The notes under the pieces: model-generated | Told to the model about the DNA's origin: nothing | Databases searched by the model: none | What the model saw: the letters and a program-made list of their open reading frames with translations, nothing else | Part shown: piece after piece, positions 6,573 through 12,888 of the stretch | Position numbering within the stretch: position 1 is the stretch's first letter | How the letters are laid out: each line of letters starts with the position of its first letter | Source of the DNA: JBBQVO01 sp038211505 | GTDB lineage: Bacteria > Chloroflexota > Dehalococcoidia > DSTF01 > JACRBR01 | Direction: 5' to 3' | NCBI GenBank assembly: GCA_038211505.1 | Contig: JBBQVO010000092.1 | Location: 1-12,888 of the forward strand | DNA: 12,888 nt | Made by a program: the position numbers and the translations under genes

Positions 6573-7706
6573 CTACAAGCCGAACCAACGGCGGCGGCGG
6601 CTCGCCCCGAACTCCTCCTTCTCGCCCACGAGCGCCGTTGAAGCGCCGAAGAACTGGCCGGTCGGCGATGGACCCGAGAGGAAGTCGACATCGACGCGGC
6701 CGATGCGGCCGTCGCCGAATTCGACATAGCAGGCGCCCTCGCCGGTGTACGCCGGCGGAGCATCTTGGCCGCGCAGCTCCGCGATGATCGATTCGGCGGC
6801 GACCCGCGCCGCGCCTTCGGCGAAGACGCCGGCCTTCGGTGTGCCGACGCTGTTCACGTCGCCGATCGCGTACACGCCCGGGAAGCGCGTCTTCAGATTC
6901 GTCCGGTCGACGGGGATCCAGCCGTCCTCCGTCATGCCGCTTGCCGCCACTACGGCCGGCACGCGATGCTTCGGCACGCCGAGGAAGAGATCGAAAGGCA
7001 TCTCGCTGACGTCGTCGAGAATCGCCACGTGGCGCGCCGGATCGATCGCACGCACGAGGCGGTTCGGGACGAACGTGATGTTGCGCTCGGCGAACCCCGC
7101 GAGCAGCGCGCGCGATGCATCGGGCGACGGCGGGATGGGGACACCGAATGGCATGACCATGCTGATCTCACAGGCATCGCGCACGCCGCGTTTCGTCAGG
7201 TAGTCGTGCAATAGCAGTGCCGCTTCACTTGGAGCCGGCGGGCACTTGAACGGGGTCGATGTGACGCCAATGATCGCCCGGCCCTTCGAGAACGTCGGCA
7301 GCACCTCGCGCACGCGTTCGGCGCCAGCCACGGAGTAGAACTCGTTGCCGCCTTCCATCAGGCCGGGCGTTGCGCTCTGCTCGTAGTCGGCGCCGAGGGC
7401 GACGACGAGCACGTCGGCGTCGTACGTGCCTCCGTCCGTTGTCACGCGTCGCGTCACGGGATCAATCGCAGTGATCGCTTCTTGTCGGAAGCGCACTCCC
7501 GGCTTGACTATGTTGCGGTATGCGAGACGCGCCGCGTCGGCGGTCTGCCGGCCGAACATAATGTCGAGCTTTGAGAAGCCAAACACGAAGTGATCCGACT
7601 TATCGATCAGCGTAAGATCGAGCTCATCCGCATACGCCTCGGACAGAATCGTCGTGAGTTCGAGGCCGCCGAACCCCGCGCCAAGTACCACGACTTTCGG
7701 TGCCAT
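6573..7706 (-). CDS. FAD-dependent oxidoreductase, sulfide:quinone reductase-like
   Basis: A two-dinucleotide-binding-domain flavoprotein of the sulfide:quinone oxidoreductase/flavocytochrome c sulfide dehydrogenase group. In 377 residues it shows the N-terminal FAD site VVVLGAGFGG (5-14), the VVALGADY strand (101-108), PFKCPPAPSEAA (152-163) with Cys155, and the second FAD site GVYAIGDVN (277-285). Cys326, in CYVEFGDG, sits where sulfide:quinone reductases carry their second redox cysteine, so C155 and C326 may form the active disulfide. The third cysteine found near residue 128 of some enzymes is absent. The C-terminus is short and basic (RRRRWFGL), without long membrane-binding helices. 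An SD-like AGGGAG at 7715-7720 supports ATG 7706. It is probably last in a four-gene operon, 68 bases after the nitroreductase-family gene. The electron donor and acceptor are inferred only. Confidence 0.82.
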   Translation of the reverse strand: MAPKVVVLGAGFGGLELTTILSEAYADELDLTLIDKSDHFVFGFSKLDIMFGRQTADAARLAYRNIVKPGVRFRQEAITAIDPVTRRVTTDGGTYDADVLVVALGADYEQSATPGLMEGGNEFYSVAGAERVREVLPTFSKGRAIIGVTSTPFKCPPAPSEAALLLHDYLTKRGVRDACEISMVMPFGVPIPPSPDASRALLAGFAERNITFVPNRLVRAIDPARHVAILDDVSEMPFDLFLGVPKHRVPAVVAASGMTEDGWIPVDRTNLKTRFPGVYAIGDVNSVGTPKAGVFAEGAARVAAESIIAELRGQDAPPAYTGEGACYVEFGDGRIGRVDVDFLSGPSPTGQFFGASTALVGEKEEFGASRRRRWFGL

Positions 7707-7774
7707 CTGAAACTCTCCCTCGAACTACGCGCTCATTGCTGGCGGTTGACACCGCGAACGGGGTGTGGCGAGAC

Positions 7775-8224
7775 TCACTGTCCGCGCCGGCTAGCGACGA
7801 GCACCGGGATGACGCGTTCGGTGCGCGTCTGATACTCAGCGTACGGCGGATAGGCGGCGACGGCGCGATCCCACCAGAGCGCGCGCTCGTCGCCCTGTAA
7901 CTCGCGCACGTCGGCCTGAAATGGCTCCGGCCCGTCCTGCACCATGACCTCGGTCGCGGCGGCCTTGAGGTTGAGGTACCAGACCGGGTGTTTCGGCGCG
8001 CCGCCCATCGATGCCACCAGCGCGTATTCTCCGTCGTGCTCCACGCGCATCAACGCCGTCTTGCGAACCTTGCCGCTCTTGTTCCCGCGCATCGTCAGAA
8101 TGATGATCGGCAGACCTGTATCGAGCAGCGTGTTCGCTTCGCGACCGCCCGTGCGTTCGTACTTCTCGACTTGCTCGCGCACCCAACCCCACGCGCTCGG
8201 TGCGTACTCGCCTTCAAGTGGCAC
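7775..8224 (-). CDS. Nitroreductase-family deazaflavin (F420)-dependent oxidoreductase (Ddn-like)
   Basis: A small split-barrel protein of the Ddn/F420-dependent quinone and nitro reductase family. These use reduced coenzyme F420 to reduce quinones or other unsaturated compounds, often at the membrane. The hallmarks are present: YAPSAWGWVREQVEKYERTGG near the N-terminus, DTGLP with IIILTMRGNKSGKVRKT, the MRVEHDGEYALVAS strand and GGAPKHPVWYLNL. I chose GTG 8224 (149 residues) because AGGAGG at 8230-8235 lies five bases upstream and the predicted N-terminus, MPLEGEYAPS, looks like family members. A longer form from GTG 8266 would have no SD and would add 14 residues, three of them glutamates encoded by the SD itself. 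It implies that the organism makes F420. It is third in the operon, after the DUF6295-like gene. Confidence 0.87.
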   Translation of the reverse strand: MPLEGEYAPSAWGWVREQVEKYERTGGREANTLLDTGLPIIILTMRGNKSGKVRKTALMRVEHDGEYALVASMGGAPKHPVWYLNLKAAATEVMVQDGPEPFQADVRELQGDERALWWDRAVAAYPPYAEYQTRTERVIPVLVASRRGQ

Positions 8225-8229
8225 AGCTT

Positions 8230-8235
8230 CCTCCT
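8230..8235 (-). promoter_or_regulatory. Ribosome binding site deciding the Ddn-like start
   Basis: AGGAGG on the minus strand, five bases before GTG 8224. It lies inside the longer alternative reading (from GTG 8266) and argues for the shorter protein. Confidence 0.7.
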
Positions 8236-8290
8236 CTACTTCATGCATCGCGACGATCGCCGTCACTGTTTTGTTGCCGCATCGCCAATA

Positions 8291-8569
8291 TCAGTGGGCG
8301 ATCGATGGCATCCCCGCCTCGGCCTCGCCCTGCGCCAGCGCGACGATGATGCTGTCGGCGAGGGCGCGCGCGGCGCGCGCGCTGAGCTCGATCGCGACGC
8401 GGCCCGAGCCGCCGGCGCGCTCGTTCACGAAATCGATGTTGAGCGCATGATCGAACGGCGCGTGAAACGGGTGATCGAAGGACACGCGCGCGGTGTCCAC
8501 AGTGAACCAGCCGTGCGCGCCTTTGGCGCTTCCCTCGACCTCAGTTCTGACGCTGACATTGGTGCACAT
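8291..8569 (-). CDS. Small conserved protein, DUF6295-like
   Basis: A 92-residue protein of unknown function. It starts MCTNVSV, then has EVEGSAKGAHGWF (11-23), DHPFHAPFDHALNIDFVN (32-49) and a C-terminal helix rich in Ala and Leu ending near ALAQ. The MCT start, GxGKG-xxGWF, DHPxHAPxxHxLNIDF and RVAxELxxxxARxLAxxI pattern is what I recall for DUF6295; this should be confirmed by a profile search. His33, His36 and His40, with the nearby aspartates, could bind a metal, but this is speculative. There is no signal peptide or membrane segment. AGGAGG at 8575-8580, five bases before ATG 8569, overlaps the stop codon of the dienelactone hydrolase-like gene, so the two are tightly linked. The gap to the next gene is 66 bases. 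Confidence 0.8.
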   Translation of the reverse strand: MCTNVSVRTEVEGSAKGAHGWFTVDTARVSFDHPFHAPFDHALNIDFVNERAGGSGRVAIELSARAARALADSIIVALAQGEAEAGMPSIAH

Positions 8570-8574
8570 CGTCG

Positions 8575-8580
8575 CCTCCT
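8575..8580 (-). promoter_or_regulatory. Ribosome binding site overlapping the upstream stop codon
   Basis: AGGAGG on the minus strand, five bases before ATG 8569. Its 5' end shares bases with the TAG stop (8579-8581) of the upstream gene, an arrangement that favours translational coupling. Confidence 0.7.
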
Positions 8581-9346
8581 ATCTTGTTGCCGCCAAGCGC
8601 GCGTTCAGGTGCTTATCAAAGAACCCAAAGACGCGCGTCCAGGCGTCCGTCGCCTGCTCCGGGCGGTAGCCCGCCCGATCGGTCGCGAAGAAGCCGTGAC
8701 CGGCGCCATCGTAACGGTGAAACTCGTACGTCTTCCCCTCGCGCTTTAGCGCCGCCTCGGTCTCGTTCACCTGATCGACGGTCGGGTTGCCGTCATCGTT
8801 GCCGAAGATGCCGAGGAGCGGGCAGGCGATCCGGGCGGTGTAGTCGATCGGCGCTACCGGCCGGGCCGGCGAGAGGTGCGCCGGATCAGCGACGATCACG
8901 CCGCCGCCCCAGCAGTCGACGGCGGCATCGAGGCCGGCGACGAGCGCCGCTGCCAGGTAGGCATGCCGTCCGCCGGAGCAGAACCCGATGCAGCCGACCT
9001 TCCCGTTCGATGCCGGTTGCGCGTGAAGAAACTTCGCAGCGGCCTCGATGTCACCCATCGCCTGCGCGTCGGAAACGCCGCCCATGGCGCGGATCATCGC
9101 CGCCCGGTCGTCGGCGTCGCCAAGCGGCGCGCGTGAGTAGAGGTGCGGGGCGACAGCGTCGTAGCCGTGATGCGCCAGTTTGCGGACGACCTCGCACGTC
9201 CATTCGTCCCAGCCGGGCGCGTGGTGGATGACGACGACGCCGGCGTGGGGCCCGCCGCCGTCCGGCCGCGCGTGGTAGGCCTCGATCTCGTCGCCGCCGA
9301 ACCCGCTCATCGTGACGGTCTCGGCGATCATGCCCGGATAGCTCAT
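8579..9346 (-). CDS. Dienelactone hydrolase family protein
   Basis: An alpha/beta hydrolase of the dienelactone hydrolase (DLH) family, cytosolic, likely to cleave a lactone or ester. In 255 residues it shows the cysteine nucleophile elbow GFCSGG (C123), an acidic residue after FGNDDGNPT (D184 or D185) and the catalytic histidine in GAGHGFF (H217). In classic DLH a glutamate after strand 3 (Glu36 in Pseudomonas) helps activate the cysteine. Here that segment reads VVVIHHAPGWDEW (37-49), with histidine where the Gln-Glu pair would be, so the chemistry may differ. I chose ATG 9346 because AGGAGGTGG (9348-9356) lies one base upstream, AGGAGG itself being four bases from the start. A start at 9379 would add 11 residues, the last of them read from this SD. 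First gene of the minus-strand operon, divergent from the monooxygenase gene. Confidence 0.88.
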   Translation of the reverse strand: MSYPGMIAETVTMSGFGGDEIEAYHARPDGGGPHAGVVVIHHAPGWDEWTCEVVRKLAHHGYDAVAPHLYSRAPLGDADDRAAMIRAMGGVSDAQAMGDIEAAAKFLHAQPASNGKVGCIGFCSGGRHAYLAAALVAGLDAAVDCWGGGVIVADPAHLSPARPVAPIDYTARIACPLLGIFGNDDGNPTVDQVNETEAALKREGKTYEFHRYDGAGHGFFATDRAGYRPEQATDAWTRVFGFFDKHLNARLAATR

Positions 9347-9347
9347 T

Positions 9348-9356
9348 CCACCTCCT
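9348..9356 (-). promoter_or_regulatory. Strong ribosome binding site of the dienelactone hydrolase-like gene
   Basis: AGGAGGTGG on the minus strand, close to the anti-SD complement, immediately before ATG 9346. It decides between this start and the longer reading from 9379. Confidence 0.75.
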
Positions 9357-9433
9357 GTGATCGCGTGTCGACGATGCACGTAACGTCTTCATGAATGTGC
9401 GGGAGAATGCTGGCGTGGTTCCGCCCGACCCCG

Positions 9434-9468
9434 TTGCGCTCGAACCGCGTCGTCGTTGTTGCTAGACT
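9434..9468 (+). promoter_or_regulatory. Possible promoter of the monooxygenase-hydrolase genes
   Basis: TAGACT at 9463-9468 matches four of six -10 bases and lies about 30 bases before ATG 9500. TTGCGC at 9434-9439 is -35-like but 23 bases away. The block TTGCGCTCGAACCG here agrees at 11 of 14 positions with TTGCGCCGGAAACG before the glycoside hydrolase. The same 153-base gap must also hold the minus-strand operon's promoter, for which I see no clear candidate. Confidence 0.3.
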
Positions 9469-9499
9469 TTGCCACCTAATAGTGACAGAGGATACGACC

Positions 9500-11326
9500 A
9501 TGGCGACCACAACCACCAACCTGCCGTTTGACCCCGACACGCTGCGTGAAAAGTACCGCGCCGAGCGCGATAGGCGCCTCCGCGACGACGCCAACGAACA
9601 GTACGTCGAAGTCACGGGCGACTTCGCGCGCTTCATCGAAGATCCGTACGTCGCGCCCGGCTTCCGTCGCGAGCCGCTGACCGATGAGGTCGACGTCGCG
9701 GTGATCGGTGGCGGCTTCGGCGGGCTGCTGGCCGCCGCTCGCCTGCGCGAGGCCGGCGTCGATGACATCCGCATGATCGAGAAGGGCGGCGACTTCGGCG
9801 GCACGTGGTACTGGAACCGCTATCCCGGCGCCGCCTGCGACGTGGAGTCGTACGTCTACCTGCCGCTCCTCGAGGAGATCGGCTACATCCCGAAAGAGAA
9901 GTACAGCCGCGCGCCGGAGATCCTCAACCACAGCCGCGCCATCGGCGAGAAGTTCGACCTCTACCGCAACGCCTGCTTCCAGACCGAGGTGACGGAGCTG
10001 CGTTGGGACGACGACGCCATGCGCTGGATCATCTCGACCGATCGCGGTGACCGCATGCGCGCGCGCTTCGTCTGCATGGCGAACGGCCCGCTGCATCGCG
10101 CGAAGCTGCCGGGCATCCCCGGCATCGAGAAGTTTAAGGGCCATTCGTTTCACACCAGCCGCTGGGACTACGACTACACCGGCGGCACGTCGGAAGGCAA
10201 CCTCATGGGGCTCGCCGACAAGCGCGTCGGCATCATCGGCACGGGCGCGACGGCTGTGCAATGCGTGCCGCACGTCGGCGCCGCGGCGAAGCAGCTCTAC
10301 GTCTTCCAGCGCACGCCGTCGTCCATCGACGTGCGCGCCAATCGTCCGACCGACCCGTCGTGGGCGGAGAGCCTCGGGCCGGGCTGGCAGCAACAGCGCA
10401 TGGACAACTTCAACGTCCTCGTCTCCGGCGGTTTTCAAGATGTCGACCTCGTCAGCGACGGCTGGACGGACATCATCCGCAAGCTGCTCGTGATGGTGCA
10501 GGCCGAGGACGCGCCCGACGTCACGCCCGAGGGGCTCGCGAAGACGATGGAGCTGGCGGACTTCGAGAAGATGAACGAGATCCGTGCCCGCGTCGAAGCG
10601 ATCGTCGCTGACCCGGACACCGCCGAGGCGCTGAAGCCGTACTATCGGCAGTTCTGCAAGCGCCCCTGCTTCCACGATGAGTATCTCGACACCTTCAACC
10701 GCCCGAACGTCACGCTCGTCGACACGAAGGGGCGAGGCGTCGAGCGCGTCACCGAGCATGGCGTCGTCGTCGATGGCGTCGATTACGAGCTCGACTGCCT
10801 GATCTACGCCACCGGCTTCGAGGTCGGCACCGACTACACGCGGCGATCCGGCTACGAGCTGTACGGCCGCGACGGCATCACGCTCACGGAGAAATGGGCG
10901 GACGGCGTCGCGACGCTGCACGGGATGCATAGCCGCGGCTTCCCGAACTGCTTCATCATCAGCAACGCCCAGTCGGGCTTCACGGTGAACTTCCCGCACA
11001 TGCTCAACGAGCAGGGCAAGCACCTCGCCTACATCATTAAGCACGCGCTCGACCACGAGATCCGCGGCATGGAAGTCTCGGAGGAAGCCGAGAACGCCTG
11101 GGTGGAGACGATTGTTAGTCTGGCGCGGAACGGCCAGGAGTTCCTCGAGTCCTGCACGCCCGGCTACTACAACAACGAGGGCAAGCCGGGCCAGGTGTCT
11201 GGCAAGAGCGGCACCTTCTTCGGCCGCGCCCAAAACGGCCCCTACGGCGGCGGCCCCATCGCCTTCGTCAAACTGCTCGAAGACTGGCGCGCCGAAGGCA
11301 CGCTGCAGGGCCTGGAGCTGCGGTAG
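9500..11326 (+). CDS. Flavin-containing (Baeyer-Villiger-type) monooxygenase
   Basis: A FAD- and NADPH-dependent type I Baeyer-Villiger monooxygenase that would insert an oxygen atom beside a ketone to form an ester or lactone. The 608-residue protein has the FAD Rossmann motif GGGFGG (70-75), the typical GGTWYWNRYPGAACDVES (100-117), the fingerprint FxGxxxHxxxWD (F212, G214, H218, W222, D223), the NADPH motif GTGATA (247-252), KRPCFHDEYLDTFNR (387-401) and an ATGF block (437-440). The order and length match phenylacetone/4-hydroxyacetophenone monooxygenase relatives with an N-terminal extension. I chose ATG 9500, preceded by GAGGA at 9488-9492. The reading from 9395 would add 35 residues and span the putative promoter. 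The next gene, an alpha/beta hydrolase, starts 34 bases downstream, which suits ester cleavage of the product. The ketone substrate is unknown. Confidence 0.92.
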   Translation: MATTTTNLPFDPDTLREKYRAERDRRLRDDANEQYVEVTGDFARFIEDPYVAPGFRREPLTDEVDVAVIGGGFGGLLAAARLREAGVDDIRMIEKGGDFGGTWYWNRYPGAACDVESYVYLPLLEEIGYIPKEKYSRAPEILNHSRAIGEKFDLYRNACFQTEVTELRWDDDAMRWIISTDRGDRMRARFVCMANGPLHRAKLPGIPGIEKFKGHSFHTSRWDYDYTGGTSEGNLMGLADKRVGIIGTGATAVQCVPHVGAAAKQLYVFQRTPSSIDVRANRPTDPSWAESLGPGWQQQRMDNFNVLVSGGFQDVDLVSDGWTDIIRKLLVMVQAEDAPDVTPEGLAKTMELADFEKMNEIRARVEAIVADPDTAEALKPYYRQFCKRPCFHDEYLDTFNRPNVTLVDTKGRGVERVTEHGVVVDGVDYELDCLIYATGFEVGTDYTRRSGYELYGRDGITLTEKWADGVATLHGMHSRGFPNCFIISNAQSGFTVNFPHMLNEQGKHLAYIIKHALDHEIRGMEVSEEAENAWVETIVSLARNGQEFLESCTPGYYNNEGKPGQVSGKSGTFFGRAQNGPYGGGPIAFVKLLEDWRAEGTLQGLELR

Positions 11327-11350
11327 GACAACGAACGCATCGCAAGGCCC

Positions 11351-11356
11351 GGAGGT
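11351..11356 (+). promoter_or_regulatory. Ribosome binding site of the alpha/beta hydrolase
   Basis: GGAGGT, four bases before ATG 11361. It fixes the start of a gene whose open frame extends far back into the monooxygenase. Confidence 0.75.
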
Positions 11357-11360
11357 GAAC

Positions 11361-12113
11361 ATGGACTGGAGAGACGCCCCCGTGATCTCGATGGGGGTCT
11401 CGGAGCGGCCATTCTATGTGACGCGCGGTGGTGAGAAGATTCCCGGGATACTGTGGGAGCCGGCCGGCGACGCGCGCGATCTGCCGCTGGTGCTGATCGG
11501 GCACGGCGGTAAGAGTGAAAAGCGCAACGTGGCGAGCCTGGCCATGGCCCGCCGGTTCGTCCGGCGTCACGGCATGGCGGTGTGCGCTATCGACGCGATT
11601 GATCACGGCGAACGCGGGCCGATCCGCGACACCGGCGACGGTCCGGCGCAGCCGGAGTACATCGACCTTTGGAAGCAACCGGACATCTTCGACCGCACGA
11701 ACGCCGACTGGGCGGCCACGCTGGATGCGCTGTCAGCTTCCGATCGATTTGATCCCGCGCGCGTCGGTTATTGGGGACTCTCGATGGGCACGATGTTGGG
11801 ACTGCCGTTCGTCGCGTCGGAGCCGCGTGTCAGCGCGGCGGTGCTCGGTGCGTGCGGTTTCACCGGGCCGAGCGCAGTGCGCGGTCGTTTTGCCGACAGG
11901 CATCGCGCCGACGCGCCGAACGTGAAGTGCCCGGTGATGTTCATGGTCCAGTGGGACGACGAGATCTTCGACCGAGACGGAGCGCTCGAGCTCTTCGATA
12001 CGATTGGCGCCCGTGACAAGCGACTGCACGCACATCCGGGCAAGCACGGCGCATTTCCGCAGGAAGCGGCGGACGCCACCCGCGAGTTTCTCGCGGCGCG
12101 TCTTGGCGCCTGA
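11361..12113 (+). CDS. Alpha/beta hydrolase (DLH/acetyl-xylan-esterase-like superfamily)
   Basis: A probable cytosolic serine esterase. The 250-residue protein has the oxyanion-hole HGG (48-50), the nucleophile elbow GLSMG (S141), an acidic segment QWDDE (197-201) and the histidine in GKHGAF (H229), in standard order. The closest broad resemblance is to DLH-like and acetyl-esterase-like hydrolases; a precise family cannot be named. The frame is open from 11112, but that part lies inside the monooxygenase gene and has shadow-like Ala/Arg/Ser composition, so ATG 11361 is the start. It lies 34 bases after the monooxygenase stop with no terminator between, so co-transcription is likely, and hydrolysis of the Baeyer-Villiger ester is the simplest role. 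It ends 46 bases from the convergent dehydrogenase stop. Confidence 0.85.
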   Translation: MDWRDAPVISMGVSERPFYVTRGGEKIPGILWEPAGDARDLPLVLIGHGGKSEKRNVASLAMARRFVRRHGMAVCAIDAIDHGERGPIRDTGDGPAQPEYIDLWKQPDIFDRTNADWAATLDALSASDRFDPARVGYWGLSMGTMLGLPFVASEPRVSAAVLGACGFTGPSAVRGRFADRHRADAPNVKCPVMFMVQWDDEIFDRDGALELFDTIGARDKRLHAHPGKHGAFPQEAADATREFLAARLGA

Positions 12114-12159
12114 GGGCGTCGTCTCTACGATCGGCCTCGGGCGCTTCCATGAGTGAGGA

Positions 12160-12888
12160 TCACGCCGTAGGCATCGGGAAGAGGCGAGCGAACTCCGCCC
12201 AGAACTCGTCGTCGGACATCTCCCGTCCGAAGTCCATGTACTCCTCGTCGCTGATCCGCGCGCGGCCTTCAGCGAATGGCTTCGCCGTCACGCCGACGAG
12301 GTAGCGCAGCTTGGGGTTGTCCGTGGTGATCGCGTGCTCGATCGCCTCCGCCACCTCCTGGGGATCGCCGCCCGCTGCTCCGTCCGCGTAGATCGCGCTG
12401 ATGCGGCGCTCGGCGTCGTAGTACGGGGATGCTTCGTCGATCGTGATGGCGTTTGTCGCCTTCCCGAGGATCGGCGTGTTGAAGAACCCCGGCTCGATGA
12501 TCGCCACGCGGATGCCGAACGGGCGCGTCTCGAGTTGCGTCGCCTCGCTAATCGCCCCCAGCGCGTGTTTGGTCCCCGCGTAGAGACCCGCACCCAGCCC
12601 GACAAGGTGGCCGGCCACCGAACTGATATTTACGATCGTGCCTGATCGGCGCTCGCGCATCCCCGGCAGCACCGCCCGCGTCGCACGCAGTACGCCGTGT
12701 ACGTTCGTCTCGAAGATCGCGTGCGCCATCTCATCCGTCGTCTTCTCGATCATGCACAGGTCGCCGATGCCCGCGTTGTTGATCAGCACGTCGATTCGGC
12801 CCTCGGCGCGCAGCACCTCGCCGATCGCCGCCTGCACCGAAGTGGCGTCATCGACGTCCATCTTCAGCGTCGTGAGCGCGAGCTTCTC
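12160..12888 (-). CDS. Short-chain dehydrogenase/reductase (SDR), 5' end cut by window
   Basis: A classical SDR oxidoreductase, NAD(P)-dependent, interconverting an alcohol and a ketone or aldehyde. The reading frame runs off the window end: EKLALTTLK precedes MDVDD in frame, so the ATG at 12861 is internal and the TGxxxGxG cofactor motif lies outside. Visible hallmarks are the DVDD strand end, INNAG, the ETNVHG asparagine, NISS (catalytic Ser), YAGTK (catalytic Tyr and Lys) and EPGFFNT after the active site. The tail from about YADGAAGGDPQEVA to the end resembles SDRs annotated as oxidoreductases of unknown substrate, with an acidic, aromatic C-terminus (EYMDFGREMSDDEFW). It is convergent with the alpha/beta hydrolase, so it is not in that operon, but oxidation of an alcohol to a ketone would feed the monooxygenase. 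Confidence 0.9.
   Translation of the reverse strand, partial: EKLALTTLKMDVDDATSVQAAIGEVLRAEGRIDVLINNAGIGDLCMIEKTTDEMAHAIFETNVHGVLRATRAVLPGMRERRSGTIVNISSVAGHLVGLGAGLYAGTKHALGAISEATQLETRPFGIRVAIIEPGFFNTPILGKATNAITIDEASPYYDAERRISAIYADGAAGGDPQEVAEAIEHAITTDNPKLRYLVGVTAKPFAEGRARISDEEYMDFGREMSDDEFWAEFARLFPMPTA

Noticed and set aside
9395..9499. N-terminal extension of the monooxygenase from 9395
   Set aside because: It has no SD at that start, crosses the putative promoter, and the 35 extra residues do not resemble the family; ATG 9500 has a nearby GAGGA.
9476..11362. A 628-codon open frame on the minus strand opposite the monooxygenase
   Set aside because: It lies antisense to a gene with complete family motifs and its translation is rich in Arg, Val, Asp and Ala with no recognisable domain. 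Long antisense frames are expected in G+C-rich coding DNA.
12114..12159. Terminator between the convergent hydrolase and dehydrogenase genes
   Set aside because: I could find no stable stem with a T-run in these 46 bases.

Overview
The window is G+C-rich (roughly two thirds by eye), gene-dense bacterial chromosome with GTG/TTG starts and good Shine-Dalgarno (SD) sites. Three things point, with modest confidence, to a Chloroflexota bacterium (Dehalococcoidia or Thermomicrobia-like) or a relative: an F420-type nitroreductase-fold gene, a neighbour resembling DUF6295, and an intergenic copy of the dispersed 'GATTCTTCGCTTCGCTCAGAATGACA' element. I recognise no tRNA, rRNA, CRISPR array, insertion sequence or phage gene.

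Layout. (1) 1-1522, +: 3' part of an ATP-type phosphoenolpyruvate carboxykinase gene. (2) 1523-1796: intergenic, with the dispersed repeat and a possible promoter. (3) 1818-3574, +: two coupled genes, a GT4 glycosyltransferase and a DUF2334/NodB-like deacetylase, overlapping by GTGA. (4) 3594-5144, -: a two-HKD phospholipase D/cardiolipin synthase-like protein, convergent with region 3. (5) 5145-5430: divergent intergenic region with a -10-like box and a 14-bp inverted repeat. (6) 5431-6498, +: a glycoside hydrolase of clan GH-A type without a signal peptide. (7) 9346-6573, -: a likely four-gene operon of dienelactone hydrolase-like protein, DUF6295-like small protein, deazaflavin (F420)-dependent nitroreductase-family protein and a sulfide:quinone-reductase-like flavoprotein. 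(8) 9347-9499: divergent control region. (9) 9500-12113, +: Baeyer-Villiger monooxygenase followed by an alpha/beta hydrolase. (10) 12160-12888, -: 3' part of a short-chain dehydrogenase gene, convergent with region 9.

How the genes may work together. Regions 7-10 read as a redox and ester-metabolism neighbourhood. A dehydrogenase could make a ketone, the Baeyer-Villiger enzyme would turn it into an ester or lactone, and the adjacent hydrolase would open it. The divergent operon adds a second hydrolase plus F420 and flavin redox enzymes. Regions 3-6 look like envelope glycan and phospholipid metabolism. No regulator or transporter gene is visible, so substrates cannot be named. Nothing here is clearly a new defence or mobile system. 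The most distinctive unit is the operon at 6573-9346 with its uncharacterised small protein, facing the Baeyer-Villiger cassette.
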